Positions 9,345 to 17,959 of a DNA stretch of 64,000 nt are shown here, piece after piece; the first letter of the stretch is position 1; the number at the start of each line of letters is the position of its first letter. This stretch comes from JAWPMT01 sp965267435 (GTDB taxonomy: Bacteria > Bacteroidota > Bacteroidia > Cytophagales > Cyclobacteriaceae): positions 434,001-498,000 of the forward strand of contig OZ253960.1 in assembly GCA_965267435.1 (NCBI GenBank), given 5' to 3'. The position numbers and the translations under genes are program-made. The notes below the pieces were generated by a model. The model was not told where the DNA came from. It was given only the letters and a program-made list of their open reading frames with translations, and did no database searches.

Positions 9345-9677
9345 ATGAAAGGAACGAACCTTGGGGAATTCCAGGAAATTGTCATGCTCGCTATCCTTCT
9401 CTTGGACGACAACGCTTACGGCGTTACCGTCCAGGAAGAGGTGGGAGGCCGAACAGGCCGCAGCATTAGTAGGGGAGCCCTCCACGCTGCGCTAAGCAGA
9501 TTGGAAGAGAAGGGACTGATCCAGTCGGAGTTTGGAGCACCTTCCGCCGAGCGTGGTGGACGCAGGAAGAAACTCTATCAGGTTACCAATACCGGCATCG
9601 AGTCCTTACAGGAGGCACGGCGCCTTCGGGAAGAAATGTGGCAAGTCATACCTCAGTTGAATTATGGGAAGTCATAA
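9345..9677 (+). CDS. PadR family transcriptional regulator
   Basis: A 110-residue winged-helix repressor. I chose ATG 9345 (MKGTNLGEF) over the in-frame TTG at 9315, because homologues of this type begin M-K-x-x-x-L-G-E-F-E-E. The wing segment (SISRGALHAALSRLEEKGLI) and the R-G-G-R-R-K-K-L-Y-Q-V-T turn are diagnostic of PadR. It overlaps the following permease by 14 bases, so it is translationally coupled. PadR/prefix-domain permease pairs are common in this group, and the regulator probably controls its own operon. The second such pair is at 28,170-31,117. Confidence 0.92.
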   Translation: MKGTNLGEFQEIVMLAILLLDDNAYGVTVQEEVGGRTGRSISRGALHAALSRLEEKGLIQSEFGAPSAERGGRRKKLYQVTNTGIESLQEARRLREEMWQVIPQLNYGKS

Positions 9678-12282
9678 GCCACCACCGATTGCTCATCGGC
9701 TCTTTCGATGGATGTGCCACGAATCCTTCTACGAGGAGCTGCAAGGCGACCTGGAGGAGTCATTCCAGAGAAATGCAGGGAAGCACGGAGTCCGTCGCGC
9801 CCGGTGGATCTATCGCTGGGAAGTGCTCAAGATGCTACGACCTGCTGTCCTGCGTTCATGGTCCTTCCGCTCGCAGCAGGCCTATGCGTGGTCACTGGCG
9901 GGCAGCTATGTGACCGTTGCCATTCGGAACATCCGTCGGCACCCACTCTTCAGTCTGATCAATGTATTTAGCCTTTCGGTGGCCATGTCTGTGGGGTTGC
10001 TGGTCATTGGTATGATCAACGATCTGATGAAGTTCGATCAGTTTCATGAGCACAAGTACCAGATCTACCGGGTGCTGTCACAGCCAGAGTTTCAGATGCA
10101 CCGCCAGAAGTGGCGGGCTACCAGTCCGCTTCCATTGGGTGCGGAGCTGATCAACTCTGTACCTGGCATCCAGATGACGCAGCTCGGAAGGAACTTATCG
10201 GATATTGCGGAAATCGACGACCGAAGGTTGCGCGTTCGTGGGATTTACGCCGACAGGCACTTCTTTGATTTCCTTTCTTTTGATCTTTTGGAGGGTGATG
10301 CGCGGCAAGCGTTGGTGGAACCATTTTCAGTCGTGCTCTCCGAGACGGCTGCAGCCAAGATCTTTGCTGATCGTCCGGCGCTGGGACAAGTCATTCAACT
10401 GGAGCAGCTGGGCAATGTCGTGGTTACGGGCATTGCCAAGGATCCACCCAGATTCTCTCACATTCAGTTTGAGGCCATTGCCTCCCTGACTACCCTCGAC
10501 GCACTGGAGAAGAGAACCAAGCGGAGAAGTTCGATGGCCGATTGGGGCAACTTGGATCGGTACTACAACTACTTATTCATCCCTGATGAGTCCGCTCAGG
10601 AGCGAGTCACCAGTTTCCTGACTTCGTACGCCCCGGATTATTTCAAGGAACCTGAAGACTTCCGCGCCACATTTGAGCTACAGCGCATCGATAGGATCCT
10701 TCCCGGACGCGACTTGAGCGATCAGATTGGCCCGAAGATGATCATGCTGCCCAACATCATCCTATCGGCGATAGCTTTTGCCATTCTCGTCTCAGCTATC
10801 TTCAACTACACCAACCTGTCCATGGCACGGGCTTTACGTCGTACAAGAGAGGTAGGCATCCGGAAGGTAAGTGGGGCGACTGGGAGAGACATCTACACGC
10901 AGTTCACCTTTGAAACGATCACGATTTCGCTACTATCCCTACTCTTCGGCATAGGGCTGTTCACCATCCTTCGCCCACACTTTTTGCAACTGATCCCACG
11001 AGCCAGTGAGGTGCTCGAGCTTCAACTCGACGCCACGCTCCTTGGATGGTTTGTTCTCTTCGCGGTAGTCACTGGCCTCCTGGCCGGTATCGCCCCGTCG
11101 CTATTCTTTAGCCGCCTGAGCTCCCTGAAGTCGTTGCGCTTCAAGGGCGCGATTCGGAGTATTTCCGGCCTCAGTGCCAGGAAGGCCCTTATTGTAGCCC
11201 AGTTCGCCTTGAGTATGATCTTTTCTTTGGCCATCGTCATCACTTACCGCCAGTACCAGTATTCGGTGAACTATGACCTGGGAATGGACAAGGAAAACAT
11301 CCTCAATATCTCGCTCGACGGTAGTGACCCAGCGCTACTCAAAACCAGTCTCCTGCAAATGCCCGAGGTTTCAAGGGTATCCTTTTCATCTTTTGTACCG
11401 GGCATTGGTGCCAAGGACGTCGTGCAGATGCTTGACCCCAGGAATGGTGACACACTCTGGATCCATTCCATGTCCGTGGATCATGAATTTGTGCGCAACG
11501 TAGACCTCAGTCTCGTAGCTGGCCGAGAGTTTGAGGGCCGCGGCAATCGCACCACCGAGCAATCCGTCCTTGTCAACGAGACCTTTGTCGAGAGATTTGG
11601 ATGGGAGTCTCCCCATGAAGCACTCGATGCGACCATCCAGGTGGCGGGCAACACGGTCATCATAGCGGGTGTCCTTCAGGACTTCATTTACGCCAATCTC
11701 GAAGAGCGCATTGCGCCATTGGTTGTGAGACAGCTTCCCTTTACCAGATGGGCCAATGTCAAACTCCAGAGCACAGACATCAGTGCCACCATCGCCGCCA
11801 TTGAAGAACTGTGGTTGGAGGCCGGTGGCAAGGGCCACCTCAATGCCCGCTTTTTCGACGATCAGGTCGATGGTTACTATCAGTTCTTCGTCGACATCGT
11901 CAAGCTCTTCTCCTTTCTGGGATTCGTCGCACTGTCCATCAGCACTCTCGGCCTCTTTGGTATCGCCGTCTACAGCATGGAGGTCCGCCAGAAGGAAATC
12001 GGCGTTCGCAAGACTTTTGGGGCATCGGCCCTTTCCCTCTTGATGCTCTTGACAGGTGGGTTCATGCGGCTGATCATTATTGCGGTAGTCCTCGGCGCAC
12101 CGGTGTCCTATCTGCTATTTGATCGTCTGATCCTTCCTCAGCAGTACTACCGAATCACGATCGGCGTGCTGGAGGTGGGTACGAGCGTTGCCGCCCTGAT
12201 ATTGGTGGCGCTGTTGACCATTGGCTCCCAGACATTTCGTGCGGCCCGGACCAATCCTGCCACCATCCTGAGAACTGAGTAG
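9664..12282 (+). CDS. FtsX/MacB-like ABC permease with N-terminal permease prefix domain
   Basis: An 872-residue inner-membrane protein. Residues of about 4-60 (PPPIAHRLFRW, then YEELQGDLEESF) form the permease prefix domain found in Bacteroidota permeases adjacent to PadR genes. A first membrane helix near residue 100 is followed by a MacB-type periplasmic domain, an FtsX domain with three helices (NYTNLSMARALRRTREVGIRK motif), a second helix and periplasmic domain, and a C-terminal FtsX domain (EVRQKEIGVRKTFGAS). This is a duplicated MacB architecture. No ATPase gene is adjacent. Probable role: export or mechanotransmission of peptides, lipids or toxic compounds; substrate unknown. Confidence 0.92.
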   Translation: MGSHKPPPIAHRLFRWMCHESFYEELQGDLEESFQRNAGKHGVRRARWIYRWEVLKMLRPAVLRSWSFRSQQAYAWSLAGSYVTVAIRNIRRHPLFSLINVFSLSVAMSVGLLVIGMINDLMKFDQFHEHKYQIYRVLSQPEFQMHRQKWRATSPLPLGAELINSVPGIQMTQLGRNLSDIAEIDDRRLRVRGIYADRHFFDFLSFDLLEGDARQALVEPFSVVLSETAAAKIFADRPALGQVIQLEQLGNVVVTGIAKDPPRFSHIQFEAIASLTTLDALEKRTKRRSSMADWGNLDRYYNYLFIPDESAQERVTSFLTSYAPDYFKEPEDFRATFELQRIDRILPGRDLSDQIGPKMIMLPNIILSAIAFAILVSAIFNYTNLSMARALRRTREVGIRKVSGATGRDIYTQFTFETITISLLSLLFGIGLFTILRPHFLQLIPRASEVLELQLDATLLGWFVLFAVVTGLLAGIAPSLFFSRLSSLKSLRFKGAIRSISGLSARKALIVAQFALSMIFSLAIVITYRQYQYSVNYDLGMDKENILNISLDGSDPALLKTSLLQMPEVSRVSFSSFVPGIGAKDVVQMLDPRNGDTLWIHSMSVDHEFVRNVDLSLVAGREFEGRGNRTTEQSVLVNETFVERFGWESPHEALDATIQVAGNTVIIAGVLQDFIYANLEERIAPLVVRQLPFTRWANVKLQSTDISATIAAIEELWLEAGGKGHLNARFFDDQVDGYYQFFVDIVKLFSFLGFVALSISTLGLFGIAVYSMEVRQKEIGVRKTFGASALSLLMLLTGGFMRLIIIAVVLGAPVSYLLFDRLILPQQYYRITIGVLEVGTSVAALILVALLTIGSQTFRAARTNPATILRTE

Positions 12283-12535
12283 GAGTGCAAGGGATTTTGG
12301 AGAGAACAGCTGTGCCCAGCCTCTGCTGGCGTTCCGGCTCTTGGCTTTAGCTTCGGCCGCGCAGGCTGGCGCCGATTTTGAGTTCATGAGTTTTGAATTC
12401 GGAGTTGAAGATCTCAAAAAAGTCGACTCGAAACTCAAAATTCCACGCCGACTATCGCCGCGATCCGGTCTATTTGGCCGGTGGAGTCGCTTCGGGCGTT
12501 TTCTAAGGAGTTGCCTTCAAACCTACCTTTCCCGC

Positions 12536-12688
12536 CGTCATTCCTGTGAGCGTTTGGGAATTGACTGTGACGGTAGTAGGTTGAATGCGATACAGGAATC
12601 TGGCGGGATTATTACGGCCAATTCAGATTCCTGCATCACAATACGCCAGATTAACACGGATCATTCTCCCAAGTTCGCAGGAATGACG
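12536..12688. repeat. Long imperfect inverted repeat in a 537-base gene-free gap
   Basis: The gap 12,283-12,819 has no supported gene. Its core is bounded by perfect 11-base arms CGTCATTCCTG (12,536-12,546) and CAGGAATGACG (12,678-12,688). Inside is a second perfect pair, CAGGAATCTG (12,593-12,602) with CAGATTCCTG (12,624-12,633), plus CTGGCG/CGCCAG. The whole could fold into a long hairpin. The terminal CGTCATTCCTG/CAGGAATGACG resembles dispersed palindromic repeats known in many bacteria. Function unknown. Confidence 0.6.
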
Positions 12689-12717
12689 AATTGATTGAAT
12701 GGACTTCGCGATATCAA

Positions 12718-12746
12718 ACTTCCGAAGTTTCCAAAACTTCGGAAGT
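12718..12746. terminator. Perfect hairpin downstream of the PRPP synthetase gene
   Basis: Two perfect 13-base arms (ACTTCCGAAGTTT and its complement) surround a 3-base loop at 12,731-12,733. It lies about 70 bases beyond the stop of the minus-strand PRPP synthetase gene, where a terminator is expected, but no clean T-tract follows on either strand. It may be a bidirectional transcription barrier or a dispersed palindrome. Confidence 0.45.
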
Positions 12747-12819
12747 CTCCTAGATCGTGGCAGCACTCGCAGGAATTTCGAATTGACTTCGATGCGCTGA
12801 ACTACCAAGCATCAAGCGC

Positions 12820-13745
12820 CTACCTTTTCTTCCCATTCGACACCAGGTCATGGATCAATCCCGCCACTGTGCGGATCTCCAGAAAATCGTCCGGCTGTAG
12901 GTGGTGCGTGTTGCTATGGGTATCAGTGCAAATCATCTTGCTGATCAGCCCGCAGTTTCGGAGCCTGTCCAGGGCGTCGTTGATAAATAGTCCGTGCGTT
13001 GTGATCACCAGAATTTCTCCAGCACCTGCTTCTTTGTACGTTCTGGCGGCGTTGATGATACTGCCCCCTGAGCGGATGAGGTCATCATAGATAATGACGG
13101 TCTGGCCGGTGACATCGGCATTGATGGCGCTGACTTCGGTCGTGTCACCCGACAGTCTGCGCTTGAGTACAAATGCCGCATTTACATTCAGGTCGTTGGC
13201 GAGGGACTCTACCCACTTCGCGCGACCCGCATCGGTGCTTGCCAGTACGAAGTTATCACCCCCATAAGTGCGGGCGGCATCGATGACGATGTCTTTGCAG
13301 TAGATATGCATCGGCTGCAGGTTCTGCTCGAAGTAGTGGGGGATGCCCTCCGTGTGTAGGTCAAATAGGAAGATCTTGTTGCCTTTGTGGCTCTGCGGGA
13401 TAGCTGAGAACAGTCGCGCACGCGTTTTTGCGGTTACGATTTCCCGCTGCTTCACTGCTCGCTCCATGGTAGAGTAGCCATAGTAGGGAACCACCAGCGC
13501 GAGCGAGTTGGCGCATAGGACACGATCGCAGAGGCGAGATCGAATAGCTCCAGTGTGCAAGGGTCGTTTACCGTCCCGCCGATGAGCACAACATTGCGAT
13601 TATCGACCTCGCTGATGATCCGTTGGTAGCGCTCTCCGTCGGAGAAATGCTTTACCTCCAGTTCCCCGCGCTCATACTTGCCAAGGGCCGCCACTTTGTC
13701 TGCCAGGTACCCATAGGCGCTCGTGTGGAAGAGCAGTTTCTTCAT
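12820..13745 (-). pseudogene. prs: Ribose-phosphate pyrophosphokinase (PRPP synthetase) homologue, interrupted by one frameshift
   Basis: Two overlapping frames together encode one protein of about 308 residues, the usual family length. The first (from ATG 13,745) gives MKKLLFHTSAYGYLADKVAA through F-D-L-A-S-A-I-V-S-Y. The second resumes at A-N-S-L-A-L-V-V-P-Y-Y-G-Y-S and carries the nucleotide/catalytic loop (TMERAVKQREIVTAK), the F-D-L-H-T segment and the PRPP loop VIIYDDLIRSGGS. The break is near 13,511-13,516, where one extra base (a G, giving tat-ggc-gcc) would restore the frame. The enzyme would make PRPP from ribose-5-phosphate and ATP. The rest of the protein is intact, so an assembly error is as likely as a pseudogene. 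The macro-domain gene ends 15 bases upstream and is probably in the same operon. It diverges from canonical Prs (D-A-G-R-A-K replaces the usual D-x-G-G), so it may be a paralogue. Confidence 0.85.
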
Positions 13746-13760
13746 GCCTCAATGTTACGC

Positions 13761-14276
13761 CTAGTCTGCCTCTTCTGCAATTCGCTGCATTTCTCGATAG
13801 TCCCGCTCGTCAAAGCATACCAATGTAACTTGATGAATGTGTGGCCCGGTAGCGAGAAAGTTGTCAATGGTCTTTATTGCGATCTTTGTGGCCCGTTCAA
13901 AGGGAAAGCCGTAGATGCCGGTGCTGATGGCCGGAAACGCCAGCGTATTGATGTCATTGGCAACAGCCAGGTCCAATGACTTTTCGTAGCAGGAAGCGAG
14001 TAACTCGTCCTCCTGATGAGCGCCACCATTCCAGACAGGCCCCACGGTGTGGATGATGTATTCCGCGGGGAGGTCGAATCCCGGTGTGATCACGGCCTCG
14101 CCGGTTTTGCATCCACCCAGCAGGCGACATGCATGGAGGAGTTCAGGTCCGGCAGCGCGATGAATGGCCCCATCCACACCACCGCCACCAAGAAGGGAGG
14201 AGTTGGCCGCATTGACAATAGCATCGATCCTCAGCTTTGTGATGTCACCTTGTAAGATGTTGATTCTTGGATTCAT
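13761..14276 (-). CDS. ymdB: Macro-domain O-acetyl-ADP-ribose deacetylase (YmdB-like)
   Basis: A 171-residue single macro domain. The ADP-ribose-binding motifs are clear: Q-G-D-I-T-K near the N-terminus, IVNAANSSLLGGGGVDGAIH with the catalytic N-A-A-N and glycine loop, and FPAISTGIYGFPFERA for the distal phosphate loop. Enzymes of this subfamily hydrolyse O-acetyl-ADP-ribose, and some remove ADP-ribose from proteins or nucleic acids. It is cytoplasmic. It lies 15 bases upstream of the PRPP synthetase homologue on the same strand, which suggests a shared nucleotide/ADP-ribose metabolic unit. Confidence 0.92.
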   Translation of the reverse strand: MNPRINILQGDITKLRIDAIVNAANSSLLGGGGVDGAIHRAAGPELLHACRLLGGCKTGEAVITPGFDLPAEYIIHTVGPVWNGGAHQEDELLASCYEKSLDLAVANDINTLAFPAISTGIYGFPFERATKIAIKTIDNFLATGPHIHQVTLVCFDERDYREMQRIAEEAD

Positions 14277-14491
14277 GATTTCTGTCCTTGAGACTCATAG
14301 ATCAGCATGTCGCCCAAGGTCCATTATTGGCATTTGTAGGCATTCCAGTTGCCATAGTGACTTTGCCTGACTCAGGGACTAGGCATCCGTTCTGTCCATA
14401 CGGACAATTTAGGAAGAAATCAAAAGCAACTACTTGATAACCAAGATAATCAACCGCTTGAAGACCAGGCCCTCGGTTGACGCCAACTCAA

Positions 14492-16798
14492 TCAGTTTTC
14501 GGTGGGACCTACCACCTCAAATTCCTGGGTAATGGAAATGGGATCACCCTCAGGTGTGATACCATTCACCTCGACCCTATAGGTACCGGGCACGTCAGAG
14601 GTTTGGAAGGAGACATTCAGTCCGTCTGCACTGGTTGTACGGACGGGCTGCCACGAAAGCAAGGTGCGGTAGTCCGCATGCCTTGGATCATTGGGAGCAG
14701 GTGATTCTTCTGATCGGATCCGGGGTTGTGTGGGGCTCAGCACGATTTGGCGATCCTTCGACGGAGCGTCCCAGGCATCCCCACCAAATGTGTGGAAAGA
14801 GATGATGCCGTCGAAGATCTGATCCTGGAAGAAGTACTTCTGTGGGAGTACGTCGATGCGCTGTACAAGGTAGGGGGAAATGGTGAGCAGCGCCTTCGAG
14901 TCCACCAACACACCATCTATCATCATGATGGTCTCGCTACCCAGGTCGCGCATGCTATAGTCAATATCCGCACGTAGGTCGATATCAAAGTTGTTTTCAT
15001 TCTTGCTCACCCCGATCCATGGCACAAATTCGATGAACGTGTCTCGGATAGTTGGGAATCGGGTGTAGTTGTCCAGAACGTAGCTCTTAAAGCCAGAGAT
15101 CTGTGGGTATTCAGAGGTGATGGTATCTGGCGCGGTGACAAAGTAGGCATTCTCCAGCTGATTGAACACACTCCGCTGGATGATCGCATTCACCCGTGAA
15201 GAGTCAAATTGCATTTGCGTGCTGGGTAGGTCGCCGGGGTACTTCGCATAATACTCCTCCAGTAGGTGGAGACGATACTTGTTGCGTACATCAATGGAGG
15301 TGACAGAACTGTTGGGTGGTTGGAGGTCCGACCGCGTGCCTACCGTTGATGATGACTCCGGCGCGATTTCTTCTTCGGTACTTTCAAAGATGTCAAACAC
15401 TCCTCGATCGATGCGAATGTTGGAATTATGATCGACTATGAACGACCCGTCATTTTCAGACTGGATGATTCGAAGCTGATAGGGCTTAGAGGGGATTGAC
15501 AGACCTACGGATAGGTTGGGCTGGGGGCGGCCCTCGAAATCAGTGATCCAGCCTTCCAGCAGATCCGTACGAAACTCGGGCAGCAACCTAACAGAGTCTG
15601 ATAGTATTGGCTCGTTGTTCCATGAGCTGGTAGCAAGCAATAGCTCCAAATTACTGTTGGACACCTCTCGAATATCTACCCTTCGCTGCAGAGGATCCGT
15701 CACAGAGTGGCTGGCCATCGGCGTGACGGGGAGCATACCATTTTGATTCAATTTGACACTGACCGAGACGCTACTGTTTTCTGGGACATCGTAAGTGAGT
15801 GCCACCTGCTGTCGTCGTCCGTATTGTTCCTGGATCTTTCCGGCGGTGGTAGTTCGGGGTGTTCGACCATTCCAAAACAACCTCTGGGCCACCGTCTCAG
15901 TGCCACGGACGAGTTGTGCCAGAAGCATGCCGTTTGGCAAGGAAGATTCGGACAGTTGTAAGGCGGCGTCATCATTCCATGGTTGGCTATATACTTTCTC
16001 CTGGGACGACTGGATCACAAGCTGCACCTGTCCTCCTCGGAAATCTTCTCCTGCCTGCTTCTCAAAGACATGGTCGCTTCCCTCATTGCTCCACCGGAGA
16101 CCCGCGCAGCTCGTACAAGGTGCAGGGATGTTATAAAACTTCAAACCGGATGGCCCCTCTACGATGAGCTGATAACTCGTGCCAAGGCTGGGGGTGAAGT
16201 TTACCTTCGCCCAACCATGGACGTTGGTCTGCACGGCAATGGCACCGTCTTCCCCTTCGGCTACAAGGCGACCACGGACCCGTTGCGGAATCTGGTTTTG
16301 GTGTATATAGATGCCTAGTTCGTTGTCCACGTCTGCTACAAGCGAGCCACTCAGTGGGTGAAACTCCACGGATAACTCCCCCTCCTTTGATGGTCGTCTG
16401 ACCTCTTCATACGGATTGGTGACATGTATCGAGGTGTGGAAGTAATCTTCCCAGTTGCGCATCCATCGGGTGTACGCCGTCAAATGGTAGACGCCCGTCT
16501 TTGTCAGCGAGGGGATGAAGTACTTACCAGCGCCACGTCCATTGGTAAGTTGGATTTTGGTTTTGAACATGGATGTTCCCTCGCTGTCGAGTAGTTCCAC
16601 ATACAGCAATTCGCTCAATGGACTTATTTTCCCCGTCGCCTTGCTCTGCACGAACCCTGAGAAGTGGAGCGTTTCGCCGACAATGAGATCAGCACTACTC
16701 AAATGCAGGTATACCGATTCTTTGACGTCTCGTTGCGCGAGAGCCATGAATGAGCACAACCATAGCCCACAAAGGATGATTTTTCTATAAATAATCAT
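14492..16798 (-). CDS. Large secreted MG2-like protein with C-terminal TonB-plug-like segment
   Basis: About 768 residues from ATG 16,798, chosen because it overlaps the DUF4249 stop in an ATGA. A signal peptide (residues of about 1-22, ending ALAQ) is followed by an alpha-2-macroglobulin MG2-like beta-sandwich (VYLHLSSADLIVGETLHFSG, then TNGRGAGKYFIPSLTKTGVY), further beta-rich domains including a carboxypeptidase-regulatory-like stretch (GWITDFEGRPQPNLSVGLSI), and a late stretch (MIDGVLVDSKALLTISPYLV, then RIDVLPQKYFF) that resembles a TonB plug. No barrel follows, so it is not itself a receptor. Last gene of a four-gene operon; probably a periplasmic or surface accessory of the TonB system. 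Exact role unknown. Confidence 0.75.
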   Translation of the reverse strand: MIIYRKIILCGLWLCSFMALAQRDVKESVYLHLSSADLIVGETLHFSGFVQSKATGKISPLSELLYVELLDSEGTSMFKTKIQLTNGRGAGKYFIPSLTKTGVYHLTAYTRWMRNWEDYFHTSIHVTNPYEEVRRPSKEGELSVEFHPLSGSLVADVDNELGIYIHQNQIPQRVRGRLVAEGEDGAIAVQTNVHGWAKVNFTPSLGTSYQLIVEGPSGLKFYNIPAPCTSCAGLRWSNEGSDHVFEKQAGEDFRGGQVQLVIQSSQEKVYSQPWNDDAALQLSESSLPNGMLLAQLVRGTETVAQRLFWNGRTPRTTTAGKIQEQYGRRQQVALTYDVPENSSVSVSVKLNQNGMLPVTPMASHSVTDPLQRRVDIREVSNSNLELLLATSSWNNEPILSDSVRLLPEFRTDLLEGWITDFEGRPQPNLSVGLSIPSKPYQLRIIQSENDGSFIVDHNSNIRIDRGVFDIFESTEEEIAPESSSTVGTRSDLQPPNSSVTSIDVRNKYRLHLLEEYYAKYPGDLPSTQMQFDSSRVNAIIQRSVFNQLENAYFVTAPDTITSEYPQISGFKSYVLDNYTRFPTIRDTFIEFVPWIGVSKNENNFDIDLRADIDYSMRDLGSETIMMIDGVLVDSKALLTISPYLVQRIDVLPQKYFFQDQIFDGIISFHTFGGDAWDAPSKDRQIVLSPTQPRIRSEESPAPNDPRHADYRTLLSWQPVRTTSADGLNVSFQTSDVPGTYRVEVNGITPEGDPISITQEFEVVGPTEN

Positions 16799-17958
16799 GG
16801 CCAAAAGTCCGGTTTGGTCAAGTCCCCAAAGTTGGTGCAATCTGTGCAGCTGCTAGATCCCGCTATCGCCGTGCGGTTAGGGGGGACACCATCGAGAAAG
16901 ACAAGATTGTTGTTAGGAAAGGTGTCGAAATAGAATATCAATGCCGACTCGAACATGGTATCTATGGCGAATTGACAATTGTCCGTTACATCGGGTTTAA
17001 ATCCCTGGTCCGCAAAATCTCTCGGCGCAAATACCCGCCGGCTTTCACCAACTCCTGCGACCTCGAAATAGCCAAGGACTGGAGTAGTTGGATCACCGAC
17101 CACCTCTATGTTCCCGGAAACCAACCCCTTTTGTTCATCAAAGAAAGAACCTGAAGACTCGTTCGTTTTCTTTACCTCCCGGTAGAACTGATAGGCTGCT
17201 GCGGAAACCGCAAATTGTCTCACGATCAGAGAATAGCGAACTTTCAATTTCTCGCTGGACTCGGAAATAAATGACAATGGGAATTCAAGAATGCTATTGT
17301 CGGAAAGACCAGAACTTGTGGCTATAAGCAGTTCGGAAGACAGGTCAGTGGCATAACAGTTCGTGAGGAAGGTTTCACGAAGTGTGGCAATGCCCTCATC
17401 CTTATCAAAGAAAAACCGTGACCCAAAGGGTAAGCTGATCTCGTGAGTCTCCTCGTATTCATAGCGGTAGTTCCGAGCGAGGTTTTCATCCCCTCTCGAG
17501 TCAACCAAGAACTGAATGCCGTACTTAAAGGAACCATCATCGAAAGGGAGGCCGATGTATCGGCCATAGATGCTGTCGATGGGTACGGGGTCAAGCATAA
17601 TTTCCTCCGACGACACCAGGTCAAGACCGCCAATATTAATATGTAGGATGTATCTATGACCGATCTCCCCGGCCACGTCCGGTGCGGTTTCATAGATGCC
17701 TCTCTCGCGCTCTTCGAAATCAATGCGCCCGCCGTCCAGGTCTTCAATCCATACAGTAGCGCCTCCAGCAAACCTTTGAGTCCGCCGGTTCAATGGGAAG
17801 GTATAACTAATGATCACGCGATGCGCCTTTCTTTCGCTCGTGAATGAGGCGTCGACAACAAGAAATTCCTCCACTTCCCGCACCTCATAGTCGAAGGGTG
17901 CCGTGCAGGTCACGATGAAGAACATCATTAGGATACCAAGAAATACGTTATTTCTCAT
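16795..17958 (-). CDS. DUF4249 domain lipoprotein
   Basis: About 387 residues. I chose ATG 17,958 because it begins one base after the TonB receptor stop; the frame remains open to 18,039, but that part overlaps the receptor and is not signal-like. The N-terminus MRNNVFLGILMMFFIVTCTA is a lipoprotein signal with a Cys near residue 19. The body (EEFLVVDASFTSERKAHRVI, G-A-T-V-W-I-E-D, P-V-P-I-D-S-I) is typical of DUF4249, a Bacteroidota family found beside SusC/FecA-like receptors and possibly acting as their surface or periplasmic partner. It overlaps the downstream gene by 4 bases. Confidence 0.88.
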   Translation of the reverse strand: MRNNVFLGILMMFFIVTCTAPFDYEVREVEEFLVVDASFTSERKAHRVIISYTFPLNRRTQRFAGGATVWIEDLDGGRIDFEERERGIYETAPDVAGEIGHRYILHINIGGLDLVSSEEIMLDPVPIDSIYGRYIGLPFDDGSFKYGIQFLVDSRGDENLARNYRYEYEETHEISLPFGSRFFFDKDEGIATLRETFLTNCYATDLSSELLIATSSGLSDNSILEFPLSFISESSEKLKVRYSLIVRQFAVSAAAYQFYREVKKTNESSGSFFDEQKGLVSGNIEVVGDPTTPVLGYFEVAGVGESRRVFAPRDFADQGFKPDVTDNCQFAIDTMFESALIFYFDTFPNNNLVFLDGVPPNRTAIAGSSSCTDCTNFGDLTKPDFWP

Positions 17959-17959
17959 A

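Noticed and set aside
12341..12694. A 117-codon plus-strand frame in the 12.3-12.8 kb gap
   Set aside because: It runs through an inverted-repeat element and has no domain; composition is not protein-like.
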